Positions 47,430 through 60,300 of a stretch of DNA of 64,000 nucleotides are shown piece by piece. Numbering within the stretch: position 1 is the first letter of the stretch; each line of letters opens with the position of its first letter. The notes under the pieces are model-generated. The model made no database searches. It was not told the origin of the DNA and saw only the letters and a program-made list of their open reading frames with translations. A program made the translations under genes and the position numbers. Source of the stretch: Artocarpus heterophyllus (Eukaryota > Streptophyta > Magnoliopsida > Rosales > Moraceae); assembly GCA_025403435.1 (NCBI GenBank), contig CM046354.1, positions 38,801,041-38,865,040 of the forward strand. The letters run 5' to 3'.

Positions 47430-50400
47430 TCAAACCCCATGTTCTTCATCTCTGTCTGCTTCCCCTTCTGTTCCTTGTGTGGCCTTTCCCATGACCTCAC
47501 CAGGAGGCGGGTGATCAAACTTGCAGGTAGCACCGTACTTGCATGTTCCGGTTTTCAGATAATACGGGCAGATTATAGAACCCTGTCAAAATGTACCACC
47601 TTCATGAATATATGACTTCATAAGGGAGCACACATGATTATGATTACCTGGCCAAAATAGAGAATCTCCAACAAAAGAAATGATACAATCAACATGACTA
47701 GAGCTATGTTTTGATGCTAAATTTTTTTAACATCCAAAACGTACCCAAACACTAACAAATTTGAGTTTGAAACCTTGGTGCTTTCGCTAGTGTTACTATT
47801 TGCGGAAAAGTTATTTACTTGCATGTCCAACAACATACATCGGTTCCTCATTGATTAGGCTAGCAAAACAAAAAGGCATTCCAAACTCAGAAAGACAAGC
47901 AGAATTGTCAAGGCCAGACTATCAGCAAAAGCACCACTGGAGGCACTAGCCTGAGTGAATCAAGCTGTTAAATTCTACTAAAAACTAAAAGAAACACAAA
48001 ATCAAAGCAACCAACACCACAGCAAAAAAACAACCATCTAGCCAATATTTCTTGCGCTCTATTAAGGGGCAAAGCAAGCATCTAGATTATATTGGTACAT
48101 TCTCATAATTGGGTACTTTTACTGCAAAATAAGGACTTGTGACCAAAAGAGGGTGGTCAAGAATTTGCTCTCATGACTGAATAGTATGGCACCTGGGCAG
48201 AGGCCTTTTATGATTGAGAAGTTCTATTGGTGATTCTAGAATAAAAAGGGACACAGTGGATTTGGAATAGCTTAGGCTGGAGACACATTCCGTAATGTGG
48301 GTCGTTTAATTGTCCGCTGAAATGGAAGTGGAAGGATTTGATAGTGTTTGGTGTCTTGGTTTGAAAAGCTTCAGCTCATGATTTTGAACACGTACAAAAA
48401 AAGCATTGGAGTTGTGATACCATGACTGGTCTTCATGGGTGCTTTCACAATATATATAAATTATGTACATATGCTTCTGATAATGTGAAGAGCGAGGAAA
48501 CAGAACTCAAAGGCGTCCAATCAAAAAAATACTTTAAAAGAAAAAGAGAAAAAATATATGTATTCAGGGGACTGAGGTAGCTGTTTGAGAATAAGCTCCA
48601 GTGGAGGACTACCGCGTCCAATTATAAACATCATAATCTAAGTAACAGAATCACATTCACGAGAAGGTTAATTAACATAGTGGATTTAGTTTCATAGATT
48701 TGTCATAAAACGGGAGTTCTCAGAAATTTGAAACTCATCTCTTCACTTTCAAAGTTAAAATCCATCATTTTCGATTAGCCATTAATCATTTTATTTCACT
48801 TCATTTTAGAAGTTCTAAGCATTAACAAAGTGTTCTTAACTAAACACGTTCTTATGTTCTATAAGGGAGACAAATACCAAAAAAAAAAAATAGTAAGTTA
48901 AAGAAAATCGTTTTACAATTGTTCAGCACAAAAAGATCCCAAATGCAAAGAAAGCACATACCTCTCTCCTAGGGAGACCCGCAAGAGTGAGCTTAACAAT
49001 CTGTTGCTGAGCTTGCCCGGTTAACTGTGTTGGTGCTGACCGATCAATGGGGTGATGGAACTTGCATCGCTCACCGAATTTACATTCCCCAGTCTTCATG
49101 TAGTACTGCAACCATGGAAAAAAGTAAAATACTTGAATACTTGATAATTCATGGATGGCGCATTTAATTAAAAACATTCATCAAAAGAGCCTGCACAGAC
49201 AGTTAAACATATCTATACACAAGCAAAGATTTTACTGCAATGAATCTCAACGTCATAGTATTCACGAATAGTCGTCTCATTCTTCTCATTGCTAATTTAT
49301 TTGTTAGTAATTTTTTATAAGAAACATTCTGTGATTGATAAATTGATCAATTACAAGTACAAGAGGATAAGTGATCCTCAATGAGGGAAAAAAAAAAACA
49401 ACCAGAGAGAAAATGGCATAATCATGATCCAGAAACATAACTCAAAGCAGTCCCAGAATAGCAAGACCTAGCTATCTCCCCATGACACCCTTCCAATTTA
49501 CTTATTCTCATTGATTATATTGTAACATATATATTTTCCTTAAAATTGAACTAAGATAAAATTTTCAAAATTCATTGATGTGGTGGAAAATCAATTCATG
49601 AGTCTGCATGTAAAAAATAAACAAGCTGGGTTTCCTAGAATAGAAAATTGCCGATTGCTCATCAAATAAAAGCTTTCCTGGAAATAGATATGCTAAACAA
49701 ACTTTCAAAAACGTCAAAAATTCCACTTTTCTAAACATGTTCTATGCATTCTAGATCAAATTTATTTTGTAGACATTAAACACAAAAATATAACTAGTTT
49801 CAAAATGCTCACGTCACATTCAAGCTGTCCAGGGCGTTGAGGGTATGCAGTTGTGCCCACTCCCACCTGCAACATGCAAACAAATAATGCACCACAATGA
49901 AGATCTGTAAAGAGGGAAGAGCACAGTAACACAACACAGAAAGAAAAATTCAGCATTAAGATTTAAAACCAAAGTTATTTGTGCTTTTGAGGCAAGGAAA
50001 AAATAAATAAAAACAAATTTAAATCACCAAACTCTCCCCGCCGCAACGAAGGGGAAAAAAAGAGATTACACAAAGAATCACCATTATCCTCCTCCTTTTG
50101 AGGCAGGGAAAAAAAAACAGCAAAAAATTTGAATCCCCAAAGTGCCCCACTCCCAATGAAGAAAAAAAAAGTTGCACAAAGAATCACCGCCACTGTCATT
50201 ATTATTTTGAGGCAGGGAAAAGAATAAACAAAAACAAAATTTTAAATCTCCAAAGTGCCCCCTTTCCCGACGAAGGAAAAAAATGGAAACCCTAATTAGA
50301 TGAGGTAGCACTCCTAGAGCAGCAGATGTTTGAGAGTCTGCTCAATCTCCCCACTTGGTTTTCCAAATAACTAACCCCCATAATCATCCACCTTCCCTCT

Positions 50401-51356
50401 CACTGCCTATTGATCCACAATTTTATACTACTCTCTTTAGCAAACTACTAACAGAGACTACTAATAAGTTATACAACTAATTCCCTCTAATGAACTACTA
50501 ATCAGTTACAAAAACCATTGCCAATCAGTGGTCACTGCTTTTTGTTTTAAGAGATCTCTTGAAGGCTCTAGGAAATATTTTTAGTTTTGGGCTGCTGCTT
50601 CTTCTTTCTTCTTCTTCTTCTTCTATAATGTTTACTAACATGTATTGATTTGATTTTGAAATTATTAATTTTAAGTTTATTTAACTAGAAGGGGAAAAAT
50701 GACATTTCTCATCTAAAAAAAGAGTTGGGAGTACTTGAGCAATACGTTTTAAAACTTGCAGATACCAATTTAATATTTTCAAGAACAAACAGACCTTTGA
50801 GGTACCTGAAAATTGGAACAAAAAAAGGGCATTCTTCTTCGTTTATAATGTTTAGTAACATATATTGATTTGGTTTTAAAATTATTAATTTTAAGTTTAT
50901 TTAACTAGAAGGGGAAAAATGACATTTCTCATCTAAAAGAAGTCTTGGGAGTACTTGAGCAATACGTTTTAAAACTTGCAGATACCAATTTAATATTTTT
51001 AAAAACAAACAGACCTTTGAGGTACCTGAAAATTGGAACAAAATAAGGGTAATATGATGATAATTACCCTAGATAATAGAACACATCATTACTTATGTGT
51101 CTTCCCACTTGTGTAGCGTGTGCGTTAAAGAAAAAGTAAATAACATTTTTTTTAATGAAAAAAACTCCTTTTATTGATTAATCAATCAATTACAAGGAAA
51201 GAGGATGAGGTATCCTTGGAGAAATGAAAAACAAAACGAAAAAGAAACTAGAATATAAACGTGGTCATGACAGGACCCAAAACCGAAAATTAAAGCCCTA
51301 ATGACGACAAAAATCCCAACATCACTTCAAATGAAATGACAAATCACTAGAAACGG

Positions 51357-51392
<36 letters not shown>

Positions 51393-54300
51393 AAAAAACT
51401 AAACAAAAACATTTACCGTTGCTTGAGCCAATCTGGGGTCAATTGTCTGATATAGAGAAGCAACCGAATTAACAACTCCAATGTTCAGACCTGCTGCTGG
51501 AGAAGCTAGAAAGGCATGGCCAATTGAGGAAGCTGGGGGATTGATTGCAATAAAATAGCTCGGCAATGAAATTGGTAAGGACACTATTTAATAAACAGTT
51601 GAAAAACTAGAATACATGAAAATGAATCAGAAAATGAACACCATAATCAAGCACATACCAATCCTGTCAGGATGGTTGTAGCGACAAGTGGCACCATACT
51701 TGCAACTGATTCACCGAAGGGAAAAAAAATGAACCATATATACTGATTCTATATTTTGGTCAAAACTATATAACCAAAACAATTACATTTTGACCAAAAC
51801 TATTTAACAAAAAAAAACAGCATGTACCTGCCAGTTTTCAGGTAGAATGGACAATCGGCTTCACCCTGTGAGAATGAAATATGATTTTTGAAGTTGCTAT
51901 ATTATGAAGATTTCAAAGCAAAGAAACAAGAAAAGAAAAATGTGATCTAATAACTTAACAGAAGCTAGTCCACAATTCGACACATCTCTAGTTCTAATTC
52001 CCATGAAGCATTAACCTACACTTGAAAGGACGGTACCAGATCCACTACCCTCTCTATTCTTTTATTAGATATTGCTGGGAAATAGGATCAGGGCATGATA
52101 ACTAAAAAAGGAGAATGTGTGATTGGCAGGAACATACAATCATGAAGGATCCTACATTTTTTTCGTAAGAAACAAGAGAAATTTATTAATGAGGACGAAA
52201 GGATTACAGGAGGGGACAAGAAATCCACCAAAACACAAAAACAAAAGTGCCTAAAAAATCAAAATCCTTGTAAAATTAAATCCCATCCTCTCAATTAAGC
52301 AGAAAAAGAAAACAAAGTAAATACTTTAACTTGAGAAGACCAAAGGGCAGCCCAAAACTTAATTCTCTCCCAAACTTCACTTAGATCACTCTCAACATCA
52401 TCAGAAGTCCTGTTCTTCCGCTCCAGCCACAACGTCCATGTGACTGAAAAGACTACAATATTCCAAAATTCCCTTATTGTCTACCAATCAGTAATCCTGG
52501 AACATTATACTACTGACAAATTCTATTCTCTGGCCATAGCTTCTTTATTATTGGGTTCACTCAAAGTAAGGTAATTTACCATCAAAACAAACTCTACAAA
52601 CTAAAAGGAAATCAGAAGAATATATATATATAAATATTGGGTCACTCTCCAAGATAAATCCCTGGGCATCTTTACCATTTTTCATATTCTTGATTTTTTC
52701 CCCTCCCAGACAAATTTTTCTTTCTTTTTGCCTTTCTTCCTAATAATGCCTTCCAGTTTCCCTGTCATTGATTATTCCCCCCTCCTTTAATCTTTTCATG
52801 AGACACCGTCTTGCTTCCTCTACCTTTTTCAATCTTGCTCTATCCAGCCCGAAGCAGAGATTGACTTCTTGGTAAAACGTGTACCTTCATTAACTGGACT
52901 TCCTTTCAAAATTATATGGATACTTCGACAAAGATTATTAGTGTTAGAATTACTAATCACATTAGATTTAGCATTAATTTTGGATCTTATAGTACTACCA
53001 CTCAAGACTGATTCAATAACCTCGCTAGTGTGTGAAGATTACCAAAAAAAAAAAGAAAATTTTTCCCAACTGGAAAGAGCTTAAGCAACTATAAAAAGTT
53101 TTTTTTTTTTTTCTTGGAGAAACAATTACCAAAACGGCATTATTACCTGCCCCAAAACATTTCCCAAGAAAGGGGGAAATAAAAGTAAGAAATTGCAATA
53201 TGCTTGTGCAGCCCAGTTAATAAGGCCCATTAACAACTTTCCACCAATTAAGAACACTACTACATTACCGGCCTTATAGGAAGTTCTTTGGAGTTGTAAT
53301 ATAATGCTGGGGTGAAGGGAACACAAGATTTCAAAGCTTTTGAATCTCCAGTTGTTCCCTCTTTCTTAGCCACTTCATGTTGGTTCGATCCGTTGTCAGG
53401 CCCAGCTGATGGTAATTGGATGTCTTTTGGATGATGGAATTTGCAGGTTGAACCAAATTTGCATGTTCCAGTCTTCAAGTAGAACTGCTCAAAATTGAAA
53501 TTTAGGGGTATATGTGTATGTGCACACAAGTTATGCATAGACGATTACAAAATCAACAAAGCAGAGAAGCAGATAATCGCCCAACTAAAAAGCATAGATA
53601 ATTGTCTTACAGCACATGGCGCTTCAGAAGGCCTCTCAGGTAAGGCAGTGACGTCACCATTTTCTGAAGCAGCCTAAGACAATAGTAGAGATGTTACCAC
53701 CATAACCAAGAGTTATAAAAACGCACAATAGTCAAATCATGCAAATCCCCATGTAAGCTGTACTCACTTCGGCAGCCAGTTTATCTTTTGGATGATTAAA
53801 CTTGCATCTCAAACCAAATTTACATCTTTGAGTTTTCAGAAAGTACTGCAACAAATACCAAAAAGGAGTATTGAATGCTTTAAGTTTGGAAATGCATACA
53901 CAAATATCTAAAAAGATACACTGTTTAAAATGCAACTTACTGGACAATCTGGCTGCCCTGGTCTCTCAGGAAGGGCTTCACTAGCAATAGGTGGAATCTA
54001 AATAACAGGATTCTTTATCTCGTCAGAATGCTGAATACAGTTATAATAAATTACAAAAGAATACTTACAAATGGCAAATACAACCACAAACTTAGCAACA
54101 TGATAACACACTACATTGTCTAAAGGTAAAATATCCCATACATGAAAATAAGAAAACAGAATTGCAAGTTTCAACAAGAGGAGGAAAGATTTGGAAAAGC
54201 TGTTATTTTTGCATTGTGCTGTGCAATTTTGTTAGAAAGGAATACGAGGATTTTTTTTTTGAAGATGTAGAGGAAAATGTCAGCTAGGTGCAGGAAGAAG

Positions 54301-57300
54301 TGAAGTTAAGGGTTGCAGTATGGATGCACGAAGATAAAGTTTATGCCTTTTAGTAATTATAAATTTCAATCTTCAGATTTGGTTAGAAAGTGAAATTTGT
54401 TCATGCATGTTTGAATCAGAATATGCGCTTTGGTTAAGTGTGTGAGAGAAAGTGTATGTGTAGACAACAAAGGAATCTTTGAAAAATAAAAGTCAGCAAA
54501 ATCATATAGAAATTAATTAGGAGATACTATGAGAAGATATCAGTTGAGAAGGCCACTTAAAATATATATATATATATATATTTGAGTAGAGACATCAAAA
54601 AAAACACTGACATCCACGAGAAAAATGGGGAAAAAATGTAAGCGGGGAAATATTTAGGAAGCAAAATGGCAAAGGATGAAATGAATCCGTAAATATATAA
54701 AATATTAGGGGGAAAGCAACAAAAAAAGCACAAAGGTGAGAAGAAACAAAAATAGCACCGAAAATGCAAATAAAAAAGAGAAAAAAAAAGATGAGCAAAA
54801 AAAAAGCAGGATGAAAAAGAAAAGAAGAAAAGGAAAGCAAACAAGAAAGGAAAAAAAATAACAAAAATAAACGAACAAACAATAGGGGGGCCAATGGGTC
54901 AGCCAACGGGGAAGAGCCCATTGGCTCTTTTATACACAATAAAGACCTGACTAACATGGTTTTGGGATAAAATATCAGCATTTCAAGAAAACTGGGAAGA
55001 TGCCGCCAACCCTTATCTTAATAATATGCATATAATTCAACATATAAACATGCAGCAATAAGAACAGATCAGAAAAGTTCCCAATAACATTCCCAAACGA
55101 CACAGATTATGCAATAACCATGCCATCTCTTGATTCTCTTCCTTTTAATTAAGTGTTGGAAAACGTTCAATATACAGATGCAAGCTGCATTTCCAAACAT
55201 GTACCACAATTGCCCATATCAATAACGTTTGAATGGCAACCAGGAAATAGCATGTGACAATGATGTCCGGCATATCAAAGTTATGAAAAGTAAGCTTCCC
55301 ATTGATGATAGTGCTAATTCATAGAAATATATCGTGTGCTAAGGATTCAAAATTCACCAATGAAAGGGATGAGCTCTATCATGACTCCAGTCAAACATAA
55401 ATAATAGCACAACGTGTTTAAAGAAGAAAATGTAGGTTAAAGAGGAAAAGAATACAAATACTTACAAGTTGCTCCCTGAGCTGAGATTTTACAACATGCA
55501 TCAATGTAAGTTTTAAATAAAAATCATATTTTCTGGTAGAGAGAGAGAGAGAAATCTTACACAATTCTATAGGTAAATATTCTAATTAAATTTAGATCAG
55601 TAATTTTTTCTATCATCGATATCATATGAAGTCTTTGCATGTCAAAAGTATTCCTATAAATTTCTAAACTACAAATATCTCAATACATTGGCCTCAAATA
55701 TGCATCTCAGTCATGGTCTTACCATTTTTACTGAGCAGACAATTTTTCTGTGTCACATAAATCAATCGAGTTCCCAAATTTTCTTAACTATTCTATGCCA
55801 ATCAAAGCTCGGAACAAGAGGAGCACTTTCAATTCGGTTAAGGAGAGGGTGGTTAAGAAGTTACAGCTTTGGCTAACAAATTGTTTTTCATTGGGGAAAC
55901 AGAATATCAAAGCAGCGGCACATGCAACAGCACATACACTATGGGCGTCTTATGCATTCCAGTTTACATTAAGTCAGGAGATCCAAGCCCTTATTTCACT
56001 GGATAGATGGGATCTATTATGTTGGCCAAAGACTAAGGGCAGGAAGGGGTTCCAAGATGTTGGGCCATCCAATCCGGCTTTCTTAGCAAAGCAAGGGTGG
56101 AGAATAATACAAAGTCCAGACTCCTTGATGGGAAGTCATGAAGGCCAAGCATTTTCCTAACAAGTCCTTTTTGGAAGCAGGGATTGGATCAAATGTGTCA
56201 TACACATGGAGATCGATTCTTTTGGGTAAGGACTTGTTGAAAACGGGACCGAGGTGGAGAGTTGGATCTAGGGATACGATTAATGTCTTCAGAGGCCCAT
56301 GGCTACCTTGGCCTACCATGCTAAGACCAATAATGCAACCTCAAGGTAAGGACTTGTTGAATAACTAGTGGCATAGAGAGTGAGTTTCTAATTCTTTTCT
56401 CCTGCTTGATCAAGAGGTGATCCTTAACATACCATTGGGAGGACAAGATCAGAAAGATAAGATCTTTTGGCGCTATGACACCAAAGGAATCTACACTATT
56501 CAGTCTGGGTACCGGTTGGCCATGGAGCCAAAAGAGGAGAGCGGACATTCGCATAAGGTATTGAGTTCCTAGATCATCGTAATGCGATAAAATCGACTAG
56601 AGCACCGAGGCCGACTTGAAGTTTTAGTGATCACAACATGATATTGCAGTGTTAGATTGTAGTTGGATGCAACTGAGGGTTTTCGAGGGGAGACTTCCCC
56701 TTGAAATTGAGCCGGGCGTTAGCTTGGAGTTAGGTGTAACTAGGGGGTTCGGGGGGATGTTCCCTCTAAAAGAAATGAAAATGAGCAAGTGAAGTGATTC
56801 ATGGGTGTGAGGCACGAACAATAAGAGTTAGGAGCCAGGGAGCTCGTCTAACTAGGGGGTTCGGGGGATGTTCCGCCTAAATTGGGCTGGCATCTTTCAC
56901 ACTAGTAGAGAAAACGCAATTCATGCAAAAATTTCAAGCCATTGGTGTTAATCACATGCGAAAACTTACAACCATAAGTTTTATCAATTATTTTTTTTAC
57001 ACTTTTTTAATGTTTTTTTTTTTTTTTGCGTGTGAAGAGTGTGCTTTGATGCTCTCCCTTGCTTTGGTCAACTTTCAAAGCGACGAGTGCAATGTATTTC
57101 CATTTGCCCTCAATTTTCAGAGGGTGTGAAATTTGCACAGTATTCTTTGTAGGAGTTTCTGTTGTTTAAGGAAGTACAAGATATCTTTGTGCTGTGTGAT
57201 AAACTTATGAGTACAAAAGCTATCTCTTTGGAGATCTCTGTGAGGAGCTATGTCACAATAGATTGGCTAAGAAAAAGTAAGTTTTTTTCGATGATTGCTA

Positions 57301-60300
57301 AAGCAATGTGGCGGATCTGAAATGTCCTAGTTCATGAGAAGAAAGTTCATACAACAGTTGAAGTTTTAGGACTAGCAGGAAGCTTCTTGGCATAAGGCTT
57401 GTTCCATGGCTGAGTTTGTTAGCTCTACATCAACTAGTTGTAGGAATGTGAAGTAGAAGCGCCTTCCGGATGGTTGTTTAAAGCTCAACGTTGATGCTTT
57501 TGCCATTCTAGGGTCAACTTCGTGGGAGTTGGTGTTGTTATTAGAGACTCCAGTGCGCAATGGTTGGTTGTTACAAGAGGATATGGGGTTGTTTTAAATA
57601 GAAATTCAAAAAACACCCCCTTGAGTTTTAGTTAAATCCAACATTTGCCCTTGTGATTTTAAATTATCCAAAATTATCCCCTACGTTTCTTAAAAAAAAT
57701 CTGGCTGCTCAAACTTTTTATAATGCCAAAACAACCTCAATGTTGAATCTCTCTGATTGACCAATGTGTGATATTCTAAATCCATTACTATTTAATCTAT
57801 ATTTTAGTCATTAATTATTTGAATTTTTTTGGAAAAAAATAGATTTACAAGTAAACAAAATAAATAAAAAAGGAGCTAGGATGTTCTGATGACTGCGGAG
57901 AAGGATCTAATGTAGGGCTTGGCTAGTCCAATAAGTTCAAATTCGACCATCCATGTGCAAACGTCGTAAGGGTGCAAATTCTGTGTGGGGCTAGACCAAT
58001 TTGATATGTTAAGTTTTGAATTCTTTTAGCAAAATATAGTTTATTCTATTGAATACGTTTTACTTCTCTCTAAATTTAAGTTTTTAGTTTTGAACAATGT
58101 TTAACTATTGATCATGAAGGACATTAGTATCATTTATAACAATTTAACCAATTAAAAGGTTACTTCTTAAAAGTTAGGGGATATTTTTGGAATAGTTTAA
58201 AAGCATAAGGTATACTTTTTGAATTATTAAAAATACAGGGGCAAACATGGGATTTAGCCAAAACTCGGGGGATACTTTTATGATTTTCTCTGTTTTAAGC
58301 CTCACATTGCAGAATGCTTGGCTATTAGAGAGGATGTGGTTTTGGAACTTGATTTGGAATTACATCTTGATACATTTAAGACGATGTTACTTTGGCCCAG
58401 GAAATTCAATGTCCACACTCTTGGGGTGATGACAGGTATGGTAATTCAAGATGGGCTAGACTTGAAGAGAGCCAATGTGTTTGGCTCATGTGTTTATGTT
58501 TCTAGGAAAGCGAATGCGGTGGCTCATTTACTTGCTAGCTTTGGTTTTAATTCCTCTATGGATTGTGTTTTCTCTGAGGCAATTTTCTTATCATTTGCTT
58601 CAGCTTTGTTACCCAATTTCGCTTGGTAATGAAATGCAGTTTTTCCCGCTCCCTCAATTCTTAAGAAGTTAGAATAGCAATACAGACAGTGCTGGCTTTT
58701 CCTATTCTGATCTGCACTCACAATAGTGAAAAAACGACTTATCAGCTTATCCTCTTTTGACCCAACCACCCAAGGGTTTACAAAATAAAAAATTTTTCTA
58801 TGAGCAATCCAGTTGTTAGCATAAGCAACTAAGAATTAAAAACTAAATATAATTTGTTACACATATATTGATCACCTACCTCCTTGCCAAAATCAAGAAA
58901 GCATAGAGATAACTAAAAGCATAGCAAGCTAAAGAACTAAAGCAGACGAGGAATGTAACCCCTAACCCAGTGGAGTACAAAGAATGTAGTGAAGACTCCC
59001 ATAACATTCTTCAATGACTGTTTATGTCTATCCAGCAGTTGCATCAAATCAGGTTTCTATTGAATACTTGGCAGGTACTTGAGCAAGAGTTATAACATAT
59101 AGAGTATTCATACATCATGACTTATGTATATCATATATAAGGTCAACTTTCTTATGAAAAGCAATGGAACCAGAAAAAAAGAATTTGAAAAGAAAAAATA
59201 TACATATATAGAATAGAATAGAATAATTATCATAGGCATAATAAATATTGTAATAAACGGTCACCTCTTTCCAATCTGGGATTCCACCTTCAGGAACCCA
59301 AATAGGATGGTCAAACTTGCAGCTATCTCCAAATTTACAGGTTCTTGTGAGCATATAGTGGGCACAGTCCTTCTCTCCAGGCCTCTGTGGATATATAGGC
59401 AAATTGCTTGCACCCTCATATCTAAAGCGCTTGGCCAAAGCATTTGCAGAATACCAAGCTTCACTTTGCCCAATTGTATTAGGGGCACCCAAAACAGTCG
59501 GATGATAGAGTGCTATAGTACATAATAGACGAGTATACACACGAAAACCAGAAAAATATAAAGGTTACTATAGCTATAGCTTAAAAACTACCTTTAGATA
59601 ATAAAATACATAATCATACATAGAATTAATATTGAGAAAATTGTTATTAAAATGGAATGCAAATAAAATATTGTTAATAACTAGGTTTTATTTTCAAGTA
59701 GCTGGATAGCAAAAACTATATCTGTCCCTTTTTTAGCTTTATTGAGCATATAAATTTCCTTTTTATGACATTATTATATACTTAAGAGGCTAATATATCT
59801 TTCTATGCCCTTAATATTCAACACTCAGATGCCAAAAATGTTAAGCCAATAACTCAAATTTCTTCACTTGTTTTACTTTGCTTGGAAGTCTGCCTTTAGA
59901 TGATACGTTCTGAAAAATATGTATTTAGTCACACAATTAGGGTGACGTAGATTTATCCCATGATAAGATGCGGTCATGCAACATCAATATTGTTGATAGA
60001 AACATCTAAAAAAGGTGCATATGCTCCTTAAGTAAGTAGATAGGAGCTCGAGAAAATTTACTAATTAAAATAGATGCATTTGATATTCTTGTTGGATATG
60101 ACCCTTCTGAATGCTCCAAACTCAAAAGTTGAATACAAAAGCAACAATGCCGACCTTAAATAGTAATCGACTTTATTAAATACTCTATTAAATCTTTTTA
60201 ACGGTTCTAACATAATATTAAACATGGAAAACAGAATAAAACTACAAAAGGTTAAATGGAAAATACATAAATGCAATTCTGCACATGATTTAAAAAAGTT

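Larger units (their letters stand above)
55800..58670 (+). pseudogene. L1-type LINE ORF2 fragment, antisense in HUA1 intron 2
   Basis: Plus-strand frames with stops. RT thumb region: [18 protein letters not shown] and [12 protein letters not shown], then [17 protein letters not shown]. Next [25 protein letters not shown] and [19 protein letters not shown], the zf-RVT side of plant LINEs. From 57450 an RNase H domain ([12 protein letters not shown]), broken by a MITE, resumes at 58308 with [16 protein letters not shown] and [15 protein letters not shown]. The RT core with its catalytic motif is missing. A G-rich repeat block lies at 56656-56890. Confidence 0.85.

Noticed and set aside
54557..54981. 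Two Phe-rich minus-strand frames (95 and 128 codons)
   Set aside because: They come from the purine-rich tract of HUA1 intron 2; low-complexity composition explains them.
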